Source: BOG-1112 sp964635325 (GTDB lineage Bacteria > Bdellovibrionota_B > Oligoflexia > Oligoflexales > Bog-1112). Taken from it: DNA of 64,000 nucleotides. Below the pieces are notes generated by a model, which saw only the letters and a list, made by a program, of their open reading frames with translations, did not search any database and was not told the origin of the DNA. Below are positions 1-8,673 of this stretch, one piece after another. Within the stretch, counting starts at the first letter, position 1. Every line of letters starts with the position of its first letter. The DNA lies in the NCBI GenBank assembly GCA_964635325.1, contig CAZWOL010000002.1, forward strand, positions 1 through 64,000. Reading direction: 5' to 3'. Made by a program: the position numbers and the translations under genes.

Positions 1-80
1 ATTGGTTTTGCTATCTTGTTTGCATCCAATCTTGATTTTTGAAATCTTTTAAAAAGTATTGAGATGGTTCGGTTGGCGTT

Positions 81-109
81 TGCTGATGATATGTCTCAAG
101 TTATCAGCA
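81..109 (-). terminator. weak hairpin downstream of the liv operon
   Basis: A 7-bp inverted repeat (81-87 and 103-109, TGCTGAT/ATCAGCA) with a 15-nt loop lies just past the stop codon of livF. No T-run follows on the minus strand, so it is at best a weak or Rho-assisted terminator. The rest of 1-119 shows no gene. Confidence 0.25.
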
Positions 110-119
110 GGTTGAGTTT

Positions 120-860
120 TTATCCCCCGAGGTAGGCCTGTCGAACAGCATCATGTGCAAGAAGTTTGGATCCGCTGCCTTGAGCGACGATCTTTCCGGT
201 TTCAATGACGATTCCACGATGAGCGATCTCAAGAGCTTGTAGAGCGTTTTGTTCAACGAGTAAGACGGTTTTGCCCTCTTTGTTGATCTGCTGAATGATT
301 TCAAAAATTTTCTCAATAATTTGAGGAGCTAGTCCCAAACTCGGTTCATCTAACAGCAAAAGCTCTGGATGTGCCATCAGGGCTCGACCCATTGCAAGCA
401 TCTGCTGCTCACCACCAGAGAGTGTTCCTGCATTCTGTTTGCGTCGTTCTTTGAGACGAGGGAAAAGATCAAAGATATATGCAAGATCATCTTTGAAAGT
501 GTGCTTCGACGGGCTTGTCCACGCACCGAGATCCAGGTTCTCTTCGACGCTGAGGTTCAAAAAAATACCTCGACCTTCGGGGACCTGACATAACCTTCTT
601 CGGACAATTTCGTGCGTTTTTAGTGATTTTAGACTTTCCTTTTTGAAACGGATGTCACCCTTCGTCATTTTAACGAGTCCAGAAATCGCACGTAAGACAG
701 TGGATTTGCCAGCTCCGTTCGCACCGATCAGAGTCAGTATCTCTCCCTGTGCAATGTGAAAGCTCACACCACTGATAGCTTGTACAGACCCGTAGTAGAC
801 TTCGACATTTTGAAAGTCGAGCAGACAGTTTTCAGTGCTGTGTTTCTGTTGCATTGCCAT
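120..860 (-). CDS. livF: branched-chain amino acid ABC transporter ATP-binding protein LivF
   Basis: This is one of the two cytoplasmic ATPases of a LIV-type importer, hydrolysing ATP to drive uptake of branched-chain amino acids or related amides. The 246-aa protein has Walker A GANGAGKST (about residues 46-54), the ABC signature LSGGEQQML (about 147-155) and Walker B LLLLDEPS followed by the LivF-typical LGLAP. Length and motifs match the family (about 235-250 aa). It is the last gene of a five-gene minus-strand operon and overlaps livG by 29 bases. Substrate specificity cannot be read from the ATPase: urea, amide and benzoate-type relatives exist. Confidence 0.93.
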   Translation of the reverse strand: MAMQQKHSTENCLLDFQNVEVYYGSVQAISGVSFHIAQGEILTLIGANGAGKSTVLRAISGLVKMTKGDIRFKKESLKSLKTHEIVRRRLCQVPEGRGIFLNLSVEENLDLGAWTSPSKHTFKDDLAYIFDLFPRLKERRKQNAGTLSGGEQQMLAMGRALMAHPELLLLDEPSLGLAPQIIEKIFEIIQQINKEGKTVLLVEQNALQALEIAHRGIVIETGKIVAQGSGSKLLAHDAVRQAYLGG

Positions 861-1647
861 CTTTTTTCTTCCTGCCTAAGTAAGCTTCGATTACCTGTGG
901 ATGCTTTTGTATTTCTGCAGCTGTTCCTTCAGCAATTTTGACTCCGTAGTCTAGAACAGCAATGCGATCGCAGATTTCCATCACAACTTTCATGTCATGT
1001 TCAATTAGCAATACGGTTAATTCAAAACGCGCTCGAATCATTCGGATGGTTTCGCGGAGATCATGGCTTTCTTGAATGTTCAAACCAGCTGCAGGTTCGT
1101 CAAGAAGCAAAACTTTGGCGTTTGTAGCCATTGCGCGTGCGATTTCAAGTCGACGTTGATCTCCATAAGGTAAGTTACGAGCGAGATGATGGGCCCGTGA
1201 CGAGAGATCAAAAATCTCGAGAAGCTCAAAACATTTGTCTTCTCTGTTACGCTCATTGTTAATATAGGTGTTGCTTTGCCACAGGGATGAAAAGAAGCCA
1301 TCTCTAGCTAGAGTTGGGTTGTGGTCCATTGCAATTTTTACGTTGTCAAGGACGCTTAAATCTTTAAAGAGTCGGATGTTTTGAAAGGTTCGAGCTACAC
1401 CCATTCGGGTTATTTTGTAAGGCTTAAATTTGTGTATGTCTTTGCCAAAAGTACGAACGCATCCTGAGGTAGGCTTGTAGACACCGGTGATCATATTAAA
1501 AACAGTGGTCTTGCCAGCTCCGTTGGGACCTATAAGACCGAAGATAGAACCTTTGGGGATTTTAAGGTCAAGTTCACTTACAGCTTTGAGACCACCAAAT
1601 TGTATGGTCAGCTTGTCAAGGTGGAGAGCTGTTGTGTTTAAGGACAT
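832..1647 (-). CDS. livG: branched-chain amino acid ABC transporter ATP-binding protein LivG
   Basis: Second ATPase of the LIV-type importer, 271 aa. Walker A GPNGAGKTT (about residues 40-48), the LivG-type signature LPYGDQRRLEIARA and Walker B VLLLDEPAAGLN are all present, as is the C-terminal LivG extension ending in the conserved EAYLG. The ATG start is preceded by GAGAG about 6 nt upstream. It lies between livM (23-base gap) and livF (overlap), consistent with translation from one polycistronic message. Confidence 0.93.
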   Translation of the reverse strand: MSLNTTALHLDKLTIQFGGLKAVSELDLKIPKGSIFGLIGPNGAGKTTVFNMITGVYKPTSGCVRTFGKDIHKFKPYKITRMGVARTFQNIRLFKDLSVLDNVKIAMDHNPTLARDGFFSSLWQSNTYINNERNREDKCFELLEIFDLSSRAHHLARNLPYGDQRRLEIARAMATNAKVLLLDEPAAGLNIQESHDLRETIRMIRARFELTVLLIEHDMKVVMEICDRIAVLDYGVKIAEGTAAEIQKHPQVIEAYLGRKKKDGNATETQH

Positions 1648-1670
1648 AATATTCTCTCGCTATGTGACAT

Positions 1671-2705
1671 TTACTTGCGCTTAAATCTTCGAAAAGGTCG
1701 AATATCCCAAATTTCTTTAGTTCCTAAGAGTCCATTGGGCCGTAAAATCATCATGAGAATTAAGATCAAAGAATAAATAATCATACGAAAGTCGATCTGT
1801 GTGATCTCTTGCAGAGATCTTAGACCCTCACGCAAAACCGTCAGTACGCATGCTGCAATGACCGAACCTGTGATGCTACCCATGCCACCTAAGACAACCA
1901 TGATGATGATGTCAAAACTTTTGTTGAAGTCGAAGGTTGCTGGATTCAAGTAACTTAAGAAGTGAGCAAACAATCCTCCACCTATACCAGCAAAGAATGC
2001 TCCGATGACGAAGGCTCGGACCTTTGCTTGAGTCGTGTTGACTCCCATCGCCTCGCTGGCAATTTCATCTTCACGAACACCGAGAAACTCACGTCCTCGT
2101 GGTGAATCCGTAAGTCGAGAGATTACAAAGATGGTTAGCAAAGCCATGCTGAACACCCAACCGAAGGATGATAGCATTGGAATTCCAGGCATTCCTCGAG
2201 CGCCACCAATTGCTTCGATGTTGAGTAAAAAGACACGGATGATTTCACCAAATCCAAGTGTGACGATTGCTAGATAGTCCCCTTTGAGACGCAAAGAAGG
2301 CAAACCGACAACATAACCCGCAATTCCTGCTGCAACAGCTCCTGCAAGTAGTGCTCCTAGAAAGACACCTTGTACTCCGAGTGCAGATGCAAAGATCTCA
2401 GGATATGCCCCACGTAAAGTCGTGGTGATAAAAGCAGAAGTGTACCCTCCAACTGCCATGAATCCAGCATGTCCCATCGAAAATTGACCTGTGAAGCCAT
2501 TCACAAGATTGAGACTGACCGCCAGAACAACATTGATTCCAACATAAATGACTATACTAAAGTAATAGACATTTACTAGAGGAGCACCAAAGCTATTAAA
2601 TATCCAGATTATAGCAAGAGCTGCAAACCAAGGTAGATTGTTTAGCAATGCAGACCGAGCATACTGTGTTTTTGAAGGAGCTGAGAGTTCGTAAGAAAGT
2701 TCCAC
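1671..2705 (-). CDS. livM: branched-chain amino acid ABC transporter permease LivM
   Basis: Integral inner-membrane permease, 344 aa, with about nine hydrophobic segments and the LivM hallmark stretch LVNGFTGQFSMGHAGFMAVG (about residues 67-86). The conserved EAA-like cytoplasmic loop GGMGSITGSVIAA lies near the C-terminus. The start is GTG, with AAAGGA about 7 nt upstream. It pairs with LivH to form the transmembrane channel. Downstream of livH by 17 bases. Confidence 0.92.
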   Translation of the reverse strand: MELSYELSAPSKTQYARSALLNNLPWFAALAIIWIFNSFGAPLVNVYYFSIVIYVGINVVLAVSLNLVNGFTGQFSMGHAGFMAVGGYTSAFITTTLRGAYPEIFASALGVQGVFLGALLAGAVAAGIAGYVVGLPSLRLKGDYLAIVTLGFGEIIRVFLLNIEAIGGARGMPGIPMLSSFGWVFSMALLTIFVISRLTDSPRGREFLGVREDEIASEAMGVNTTQAKVRAFVIGAFFAGIGGGLFAHFLSYLNPATFDFNKSFDIIIMVVLGGMGSITGSVIAACVLTVLREGLRSLQEITQIDFRMIIYSLILILMMILRPNGLLGTKEIWDIRPFRRFKRK

Positions 2706-2722
2706 GTCCGATCCTTTCGGGT

Positions 2723-3625
2723 CTAAACCTTTTCCGTGGTCTGCACGGGGAAGAGTCCATTCGGTTTGAACAAAAGAATGAGAATGAGAATGAAGAAGGC
2801 AAGTGCGTCTTTATATGTCGACATCCAGTAGCCAACAAGAAATTCCTCCGCAAAGCCGAGGAATAAAGCACCTATGACAGCACCCGTGACATTGCCTATG
2901 CCACCGAGAACAGCTGCGACAAAACACTTGAGCCCAGGCATAACCCCCATTAGCGGTTCAATCTTGGGATAGACCAAACCAACGAGAACTCCACCAGCCC
3001 CAGCAAGCGCAGATCCCAACATAAACGTAAGAGAAATAACACGATCTACCGGTATGCCCATCAGCCCTGCTGTATCGTGATTGAAACTTACGGCACGCAT
3101 AGCTCGACCTATGCGGGTTTTGTAAATGACGTATTGCAAGATAACCATGAGGCTGAGAGCAATTGTGAGTACAACAACCTGAATAGGATTGATTTTAAGT
3201 GCACCTATGGACCAGTCAACAGATGGGGTGTAGATCTGTGGAAAGAATTTTGGGTCGGATCCAAAGAAGAGCTGCCCTGAGAATTCCAAGAACATGGAAA
3301 CCCCAACGGCAGTGATCAATGCATTGATGCGTCGTGACTTGCGTAGTGGACGATACGCAATGCGTTCTATGCTTAGGCCGATGATTGCACAGATGGACAT
3401 CGATAGGAGTATGATAGCTATTAAGGCAAGGAAAGAGGAATTGCCGCTTGGAAAAAAATATCGGGAGCCAAAATATCCGACAAAGGCCCCCAACATGTAG
3501 ACATCACCATGTGCAAAGTTAATCAACTGTAAGATGCCAAAGACCATCGTATAGCCTAGAGCAATCAGGGCGTAGATGCTGCCTAGTGATAGTCCATTGA
3601 TGACGTGTTGTAAGAACTCAATCAT
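2723..3625 (-). CDS. livH: branched-chain amino acid ABC transporter permease LivH
   Basis: Inner-membrane permease of 300 aa with about eight transmembrane segments. It begins with the family-typical sequence containing NGLSLGSIYALIALGYTMVFG and INFAHGD, and carries the conserved GGIGNVTGAVIGALFLG loop near the C-terminus. Its ATG overlaps the TGA of the binding-protein gene (ATGA), indicating translational coupling with the preceding gene. Confidence 0.93.
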   Translation of the reverse strand: MIEFLQHVINGLSLGSIYALIALGYTMVFGILQLINFAHGDVYMLGAFVGYFGSRYFFPSGNSSFLALIAIILLSMSICAIIGLSIERIAYRPLRKSRRINALITAVGVSMFLEFSGQLFFGSDPKFFPQIYTPSVDWSIGALKINPIQVVVLTIALSLMVILQYVIYKTRIGRAMRAVSFNHDTAGLMGIPVDRVISLTFMLGSALAGAGGVLVGLVYPKIEPLMGVMPGLKCFVAAVLGGIGNVTGAVIGALFLGFAEEFLVGYWMSTYKDALAFFILILILLFKPNGLFPVQTTEKV

Positions 3626-4848
3626 AATTTTATCGATGTTGGTTTAACAGTTGTGAAGAAATGAATTTCGTCTTTTCCAACTTTCAAGATGGTTGCGGAT
3701 TTAACAGCATTACGATTCTCGTCAATCGTGATGGTATCCGTAACACCTTGGAAATCTTTGGTATTAGCAATTGCGTCGCGAATGTCAGGAGAATTTAAGC
3801 TTTTTGCACGCTTCATTGCATCAGCAAGTAGCATTGCTGCATCATAGCCCATAGCGGCTAAGCTATCTGGGACTTCGTGATAGACTTCTTTAAATTTAGA
3901 AACAAATTTTACAACAGTAGGTGCTTTGTCTTCGTTTGAATAGTGATTGGAAAAGTAAGCATCGGCAAGAGCTGCTCCACCAATTTCACGAAGCTTTGGA
4001 GAGTCCCATCCATCTCCACCGAGTAGCGGAGTGGTGATTCCAAGTTCACGGGCTTGACGTGCTATAAGGCCGACTTCCGTGTAGTAGCCTGGGACAAAAA
4101 TGGTCTCTGGGTTTTTACCGCGTATTTTTGTGAGATGGGCTTTGAAGTCAATGTCTCCAGCGCTGTAACTAACATCTTCGACAATTTCACCACCCATAGC
4201 TTTGAAAGTTTTGATGAAGTAGTCAGCAAGTCCCATACTGTAATCACTTTTTACATCACGTAGAATCGCAGCTTTTTTGACTTTCAGATGCTCGTGAGCA
4301 AATTGAGCCATCACAGCCCCTTGGAAGGGATCGATGAAGCAGACTCGAAAAATATAGTCCCCTTGTTGTGTGACTTTGGGATTTGTGGAGGATGGGCTGA
4401 TCATGGGAATCTTGTTGTTTTGTGCAATGGGAGCCATTGCAAGACTGCGTGAGCTTGCAACTTCTCCAAGAACTGCAATCACTCTATTTTGTGAGATGAG
4501 TTTTGTTATAGCGGTTGCTGCTTCATCCGGTTTGCCTTGGTCATCCATTGTGGTCAAAGCCAGTTTTTTGCCCAGTACCCCACCAGCTTCGTTGATTTCG
4601 CTGATAGCGAGTTCTATACCTTTGTGGGTTGATGCTCCAAAGGTTGCTTCCGAACCAGTCATTGAGCTTACTTCGCCTACACGAATAACGTTGTCTTCTC
4701 CAGGTGACGAGCCTGCATCATTCGTTGTTGTATCGGACTTTGGGTTCTGCTTGGTTGTGCAGGAGTCACATCCACTCAGGGCCATCAAACCCATCAGATA
4801 GGAAGCCATCAGAAAAGGATGTTTCCACGACACGTTGAGTCTACTCAT
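3622..4848 (-). CDS. livJ: LIV-type periplasmic substrate-binding lipoprotein
   Basis: Substrate-binding protein (periplasmic-binding fold type I, Leu/Ile/Val-binding family) that delivers ligand to LivHM. An in-frame start exists at 4947, but the ATG at 4848 is preceded by GGAGA at 7 nt and gives a clean lipoprotein signal ending in the lipobox LSGC, so it is chosen (408 aa). The mature domain opens with VGEVSSMTGSEATFG and contains the family motifs GVLGKKL and AVLGEVASS. The lipobox implies membrane anchoring, unlike soluble E. coli LivJ/LivK. First gene of the liv operon; the upstream 190 bases should hold its promoter. Ligand unknown. Confidence 0.9.
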   Translation of the reverse strand: MSRLNVSWKHPFLMASYLMGLMALSGCDSCTTKQNPKSDTTTNDAGSSPGEDNVIRVGEVSSMTGSEATFGASTHKGIELAISEINEAGGVLGKKLALTTMDDQGKPDEAATAITKLISQNRVIAVLGEVASSRSLAMAPIAQNNKIPMISPSSTNPKVTQQGDYIFRVCFIDPFQGAVMAQFAHEHLKVKKAAILRDVKSDYSMGLADYFIKTFKAMGGEIVEDVSYSAGDIDFKAHLTKIRGKNPETIFVPGYYTEVGLIARQARELGITTPLLGGDGWDSPKLREIGGAALADAYFSNHYSNEDKAPTVVKFVSKFKEVYHEVPDSLAAMGYDAAMLLADAMKRAKSLNSPDIRDAIANTKDFQGVTDTITIDENRNAVKSATILKVGKDEIHFFTTVKPTSIKL

Positions 4849-5035
4849 TCGCAGGTCTCCCGTATTTGTCTTCTCAACAACATGAATTTTTTCTATGATG
4901 ATTATGACCAATATGTCTTTGCTCTTCAATATTGTCAAATAAAACATCTAGTTAAGTGTCAATTTGACCTGATGTGTAGCTCAGAAAGGAGAGAGGGCTG
5001 TATTTCGACATGCTTCGAAGCAGTCTGCACAGATT

Positions 5036-5518
5036 ATGAAAACACTCATTCTATTTCGTCACGGTAATGCTCAGGAAGATGTGAAAGATTGGGAACGAGA
5101 TCTCAGCACCGTAGGAGTGGAGGAGGTGCGTAAGGTTAGTTCTGAGATCTTGAAGCGCAAAGAAACCCTACCAAAACGAATACTCTGCAGCGAAGCAAAA
5201 CGTGCCCGACACACGCATGCTATCTATGCTGAATTAGACCCGAATGCAAAATCACAATCCGTTTTTCACCAAATTATCTATCACGGATGTGTTCGAGACT
5301 TAGAATTTTTGCTTGGAGATCTACCACCTGAGATGGATCATGTTATGATCATTGGGCACAATCCCGTGCTTTCAGAGTTTGCAGAGCAGTTGAGCAAGCA
5401 ACCCGTGAATTTGGGAACCGCGAATGCTGCGGTTCTAGTCTCAGCAAATGCAAAAGGTGCTTGGCAACCATCTCTTTATGAAGAGTGGAAGTTGGACACT
5501 ATTTTGAAACCATCTTGA
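5036..5518 (+). CDS. sixA: SixA-type phosphohistidine phosphatase
   Basis: Histidine phosphatase superfamily protein of 160 aa, the size of E. coli SixA, which dephosphorylates phosphohistidine in HPt domains and PTS proteins. The catalytic RHG motif is at residues 8-10 (LFRHGNA), and the second catalytic histidine lies in MIIGHNPVLSEF. Only a poor Shine-Dalgarno is visible before the ATG. It stands alone, divergent from the liv operon and convergent with the polyprenyl synthase gene. No histidine-kinase partner lies nearby, so the substrate is unknown. Confidence 0.85.
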   Translation: MKTLILFRHGNAQEDVKDWERDLSTVGVEEVRKVSSEILKRKETLPKRILCSEAKRARHTHAIYAELDPNAKSQSVFHQIIYHGCVRDLEFLLGDLPPEMDHVMIIGHNPVLSEFAEQLSKQPVNLGTANAAVLVSANAKGAWQPSLYEEWKLDTILKPS

Positions 5519-5539
5519 CAAATTTTAGAGCGAAATGAT

Positions 5540-6646
5540 CTAGAACGAACGCAATGCAAGAAAACGTGCAAGCGTCTCCAGATTGTTGCGGCTTTCCGTT
5601 GCTGGAAAGTAGGTGCGTAGCATGTTGAGGGGAACCTCGGTGAGCTCGCGTGCTCGCTCTAAGGTTTTTTCAGCAGTCCCATATTTTTGTACAAAATAAG
5701 AGATGCGAGCGATCTCACTTGCAGAGAACATCCCCTTTGCATAGAGACGTTCAAGTTCGTCTCGTTCATCGGATGTGACAAGATCTTTTAATAGAAGAAG
5801 CGGAAGGGTGACTTTGCCCTCTTGAAGGTCGATGCATGTCTTTTTGCCAATAACATCATCATCCCCCAGGAAATCAAGAGCATCGTCGATCAATTGGAAG
5901 GCAATGCCAATTTTGAAGCCGAATTCTTCAAGTCCCTTGAGTTGCTCTGGAGTGCACCCCCCGAGTAGGCCTGCACATTTACAAGCTGTGCCGATGAGCA
6001 CTGCAGTCTTACCATGCAAAATGCGAAGATAGGTGCTTTCATCAATATTGAAATTAAAGATATGTTCGAGCTGAAGAAGCTCACTCTCACTCATAAGTCG
6101 TATAGCTTTTGCAAAAGCTGCAACGATAGCGAGGTTTGAAGTCTCTGCCATCATTTCGCTAGCCCGTGCGTAGATAAGATCCCCGAGCAGTATGGCCGCT
6201 TCATCACCCCATATGGAATGGGTCGTGGGTTTGTTGCGACGCATCGTACTGTTGTCGATAACATCGTCGTGTAGAAGACTTGCTGTATGTACGAACTCGC
6301 TAACAGCTGCGATGGGGTACTTATGAGGTCCGTCATAACCTACAAGCTTGCAGCTGAGTAGATAAAGTGCCGGTCTAATCATTTTGCCGGGGCTTGCAAA
6401 TAGCCCATCCACCATGCGTCGGCCAACTGCGGTCTCACATGGTAAGTATGCCGGAATTTTCTGAAGCAAAGTTTCCAGCTCGGTGGCCACCGGATGGAAG
6501 GCATGTTTTACGAGAGATAATCCATCGAAAGCAGTAGTTTTTTCTGTAGAACGATCCAATGTCTCCGCCGACCAGTCTAGTGCCAATGGGAATTCGTTTA
6601 GAGAGTGTCTTGTAAAGCCAATCTGGCGCGTTGCTCCGATGCTCAT
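5540..6646 (-). CDS. ispB: polyprenyl (octaprenyl/heptaprenyl-type) diphosphate synthase
   Basis: All-trans polyprenyl diphosphate synthase that elongates FPP/GPP with IPP, probably to make the menaquinone side chain (mqnA is in this window). The first aspartate-rich motif is LLHDDVIDNSTMRR and the second is LIDDALDFLGDDD; the GKMIRPAL segment binds IPP. At 368 aa it is about 40 residues longer at the N-terminus than E. coli IspB. The first 15 codons, including the ATG, lie inside a MITE-like inverted-repeat element (6601-6713), and no good Shine-Dalgarno precedes the ATG. The native start may have been further downstream, for example the TTG codons after residue 20. Chain length of the product cannot be told by eye. 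Confidence 0.88.
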   Translation of the reverse strand: MSIGATRQIGFTRHSLNEFPLALDWSAETLDRSTEKTTAFDGLSLVKHAFHPVATELETLLQKIPAYLPCETAVGRRMVDGLFASPGKMIRPALYLLSCKLVGYDGPHKYPIAAVSEFVHTASLLHDDVIDNSTMRRNKPTTHSIWGDEAAILLGDLIYARASEMMAETSNLAIVAAFAKAIRLMSESELLQLEHIFNFNIDESTYLRILHGKTAVLIGTACKCAGLLGGCTPEQLKGLEEFGFKIGIAFQLIDDALDFLGDDDVIGKKTCIDLQEGKVTLPLLLLKDLVTSDERDELERLYAKGMFSASEIARISYFVQKYGTAEKTLERARELTEVPLNMLRTYFPATESRNNLETLARFLALRSF

Positions 6647-6716
6647 TTAGCAGGTCTAAACTGCGCCTCGGTGCTCGCTGCGCCTAACCGTATCGGCTTT
6701 ACAAGACACTCTCTTA
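6598..6716. mobile_element. MITE-like element with 22-bp terminal inverted repeats and TTA target duplication
   Basis: The segment 6601-6713 (113 bp) is bounded by near-perfect terminal inverted repeats: GAGAGTGTCTTGTAAAGCC... on the left (6601-6622) and its reverse complement on the right (6692-6713), with one mismatch. Directly outside each end is TTA (6598-6600 and 6714-6716), a plausible 3-bp target-site duplication of TNA type as made by some IS5-family (IS1031-group) transposases. The interior has no room for a transposase. The element spans the start codon of the polyprenyl synthase gene. Confidence 0.72.
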
Positions 6717-6868
6717 TGTAAACGTCCAGCCGTCTGCTTGCCTAAAGAAGCGTTCTATGCTAATCCATAGGGGCTGCAGCGCTTCTATGGAAGTTCGATT
6801 CGTAGCTTATTAATCCAACCTAAACAACAATTTTCGAGACTTAGCAGTCTCACCCATAGGATGACATC

Positions 6869-8278
6869 ATGGCAAGTCGATTGTCGGAAGAGTCTTTCCC
6901 CGCAATTTATGATAGCGGATGCAGCGGCTTAGCATTCAACCCCAATGGCCTCGATCTTGGGCATATTTGGGGGCGCGTGGATTTTGATGCAGTTTTGGCA
7001 AGTCCAGATCCAGCTGCTGCTATAGCTAGCTTGAGTTCACAGCAGCTCTACTATTCATTGCTCGAAAAAGGGCCAGGGGACTGCTTAGAGGTTTTGGCGC
7101 ATGTGAGTGCCCCGCAGTTTCTCCGTATATTGGACTACGATGCCTGGCGTGGGGGAGAGTTTTTACCCCAACGCGTACTCTATTGGTTTGACCTCTTGCG
7201 CAAAATTGGACCGGAGAAAGCTTATGAGCAGTTCCGAGATCTCGAAGAAGAGTATCAGCTCAGCGTACTTGCTCCATTTGTCAAAATCTATGACCAGGAT
7301 GCGTATGAGCAAATGACTGATGTTGACCAAGATAGCCTCTTTCGTCTGCCTGCAGATGCTATGTTCTATTCTATCGAATCGACGGATACCGATATTCGTG
7401 AAGGCATACACGAGCTGATGGAATGTATTCTTGGGAATGACATGAACTATGCCCTATCGTTGCTTGCTCATGCTGCCTATATGCCTCCGAACGAATCTGT
7501 GCATCTCATCGAGCAATTTCGCACAGCTCGGCTAGAAGAAGATGGTTTTGTTTCCTATGAGGAGAGCCTCAGTACCTTTGCAGAGCTCGATCCAGCCCAA
7601 CACAAAATGAAGTGGCAGGCCCTGGCACATCACTTTCAAGATGCGCTCACCTTTTCGAGTTCTCAAGATACTGCATTGTTTTTAGATGAGGTCCTCTTTT
7701 ACGGAAGTGCTCAGCTTTGGAGCGAGGATCTCAATAACACGATCCACCAAAGCTTTGTAAGTTTGGCAAACAGAATATGTGCAGCTGTTCGTATCGAAGT
7801 TGATGATCTTTCAACCCTCAAATTTGTATTTGCAAATGCCAAAGCACTCTGTTCCTTAGGTCTGGAATATCTTGCAGATGGTGATCTTAAGAATGGAGCT
7901 AAGATTCTTGGCTCCGAGTATGCGATGGATCTATTCCGTGTAGGGCTGAGTCTTTTGCGTCAGCAGCAGCGCAAGTTTGTCAATGCGCTTTGCGATTCTG
8001 CAATCCCAGATGCCGAGTCTATGCGTAAGTATTTTGTTCTGCAAAAATATGCACTCATGATTGATTGGCTCGACAATAACTTGCGGGATCGTATCGGTTT
8101 TGAGCAGACCGAAACTCTGAAGGGGATCTTTAATCGTTTTCCACAGTATCCAAAGGCGATCACAGAAGCGGATGAGCCAAATCGAATCAGGTTCTTCCCT
8201 GTGGCAAAGATTAGCGATCTTCGATTTGTCGAAGAAATTATTAATAGGATGATTCTATGCTTTCAAATCAAGAAATGA
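6869..8278 (+). CDS. DUF6178-like protein of unknown function
   Basis: A 469-aa soluble protein with no signal peptide or transmembrane segment. Its layout resembles the DUF6178 family seen in deltaproteobacterial groups: the early motif LSSQQLYYSLLEKG, then alternating short helices with LPADAMFYSIES, and an arginine/proline-rich C-terminal stretch. The family resemblance is from memory and not searched. The ATG is preceded by AGGA at about 6 nt. It overlaps the next gene by 22 bases, so the two are probably co-translated. Function unknown. Confidence 0.72.
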   Translation: MASRLSEESFPAIYDSGCSGLAFNPNGLDLGHIWGRVDFDAVLASPDPAAAIASLSSQQLYYSLLEKGPGDCLEVLAHVSAPQFLRILDYDAWRGGEFLPQRVLYWFDLLRKIGPEKAYEQFRDLEEEYQLSVLAPFVKIYDQDAYEQMTDVDQDSLFRLPADAMFYSIESTDTDIREGIHELMECILGNDMNYALSLLAHAAYMPPNESVHLIEQFRTARLEEDGFVSYEESLSTFAELDPAQHKMKWQALAHHFQDALTFSSSQDTALFLDEVLFYGSAQLWSEDLNNTIHQSFVSLANRICAAVRIEVDDLSTLKFVFANAKALCSLGLEYLADGDLKNGAKILGSEYAMDLFRVGLSLLRQQQRKFVNALCDSAIPDAESMRKYFVLQKYALMIDWLDNNLRDRIGFEQTETLKGIFNRFPQYPKAITEADEPNRIRFFPVAKISDLRFVEEIINRMILCFQIKK

Positions 8279-8673
8279 TTCTCAGTGTTGAGGAACAAAC
8301 GGATCTGCTCCGTCTGCTCAACACCAAATATGCATCTTTTTTGAACGGTCGAAGCTTTCAGCTCAAAATCTTCAGCGATGCCCAGATGGTTGAGGTGACG
8401 TTGACTTTGAGCAATACTTCCGAAACGTTTTTCTATCCAGTGCAAGGTAGAGTTTCATTTAAGGAATGGGAGCTAACAAAAAAAGAAGCTGTGCTTTTCT
8501 TGCTAGACTACATGGACTATTACTTTGAAGAATTTTTCAAAGACGGTGAAGGTATCTACCTTACTATTGACTGGTCTAAGCATGTGTTTGATTCTGTCGA
8601 ATTTTATCTTAAAGGACAGATTTTAAATTTGCATATGGAGCGTCAGGCTGAAGCTTTCTTAGACAAGGGATGA
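8257..8673 (+). CDS. hypothetical protein, 138 aa
   Basis: Soluble acidic protein with no recognised domain. It is rich in aromatic residues (DYMDYYFEEFF in the middle) and reads like a small alpha/beta fold. The ATG has a good upstream AGGAT at about 6 nt and lies inside the end of the DUF6178-like gene, which suggests translational coupling and a shared role. Its 3' end overlaps the convergent GGDEF gene by 31 bases. I do not recognise the family. Confidence 0.75.
   Translation: MLSNQEMILSVEEQTDLLRLLNTKYASFLNGRSFQLKIFSDAQMVEVTLTLSNTSETFFYPVQGRVSFKEWELTKKEAVLFLLDYMDYYFEEFFKDGEGIYLTIDWSKHVFDSVEFYLKGQILNLHMERQAEAFLDKG

Noticed and set aside
4950..4985. Short palindrome GTCAATTTGAC and TTGACA-like boxes upstream of the liv operon
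   Set aside because: Several overlapping weak matches with wrong spacing; no single promoter or operator could be supported.
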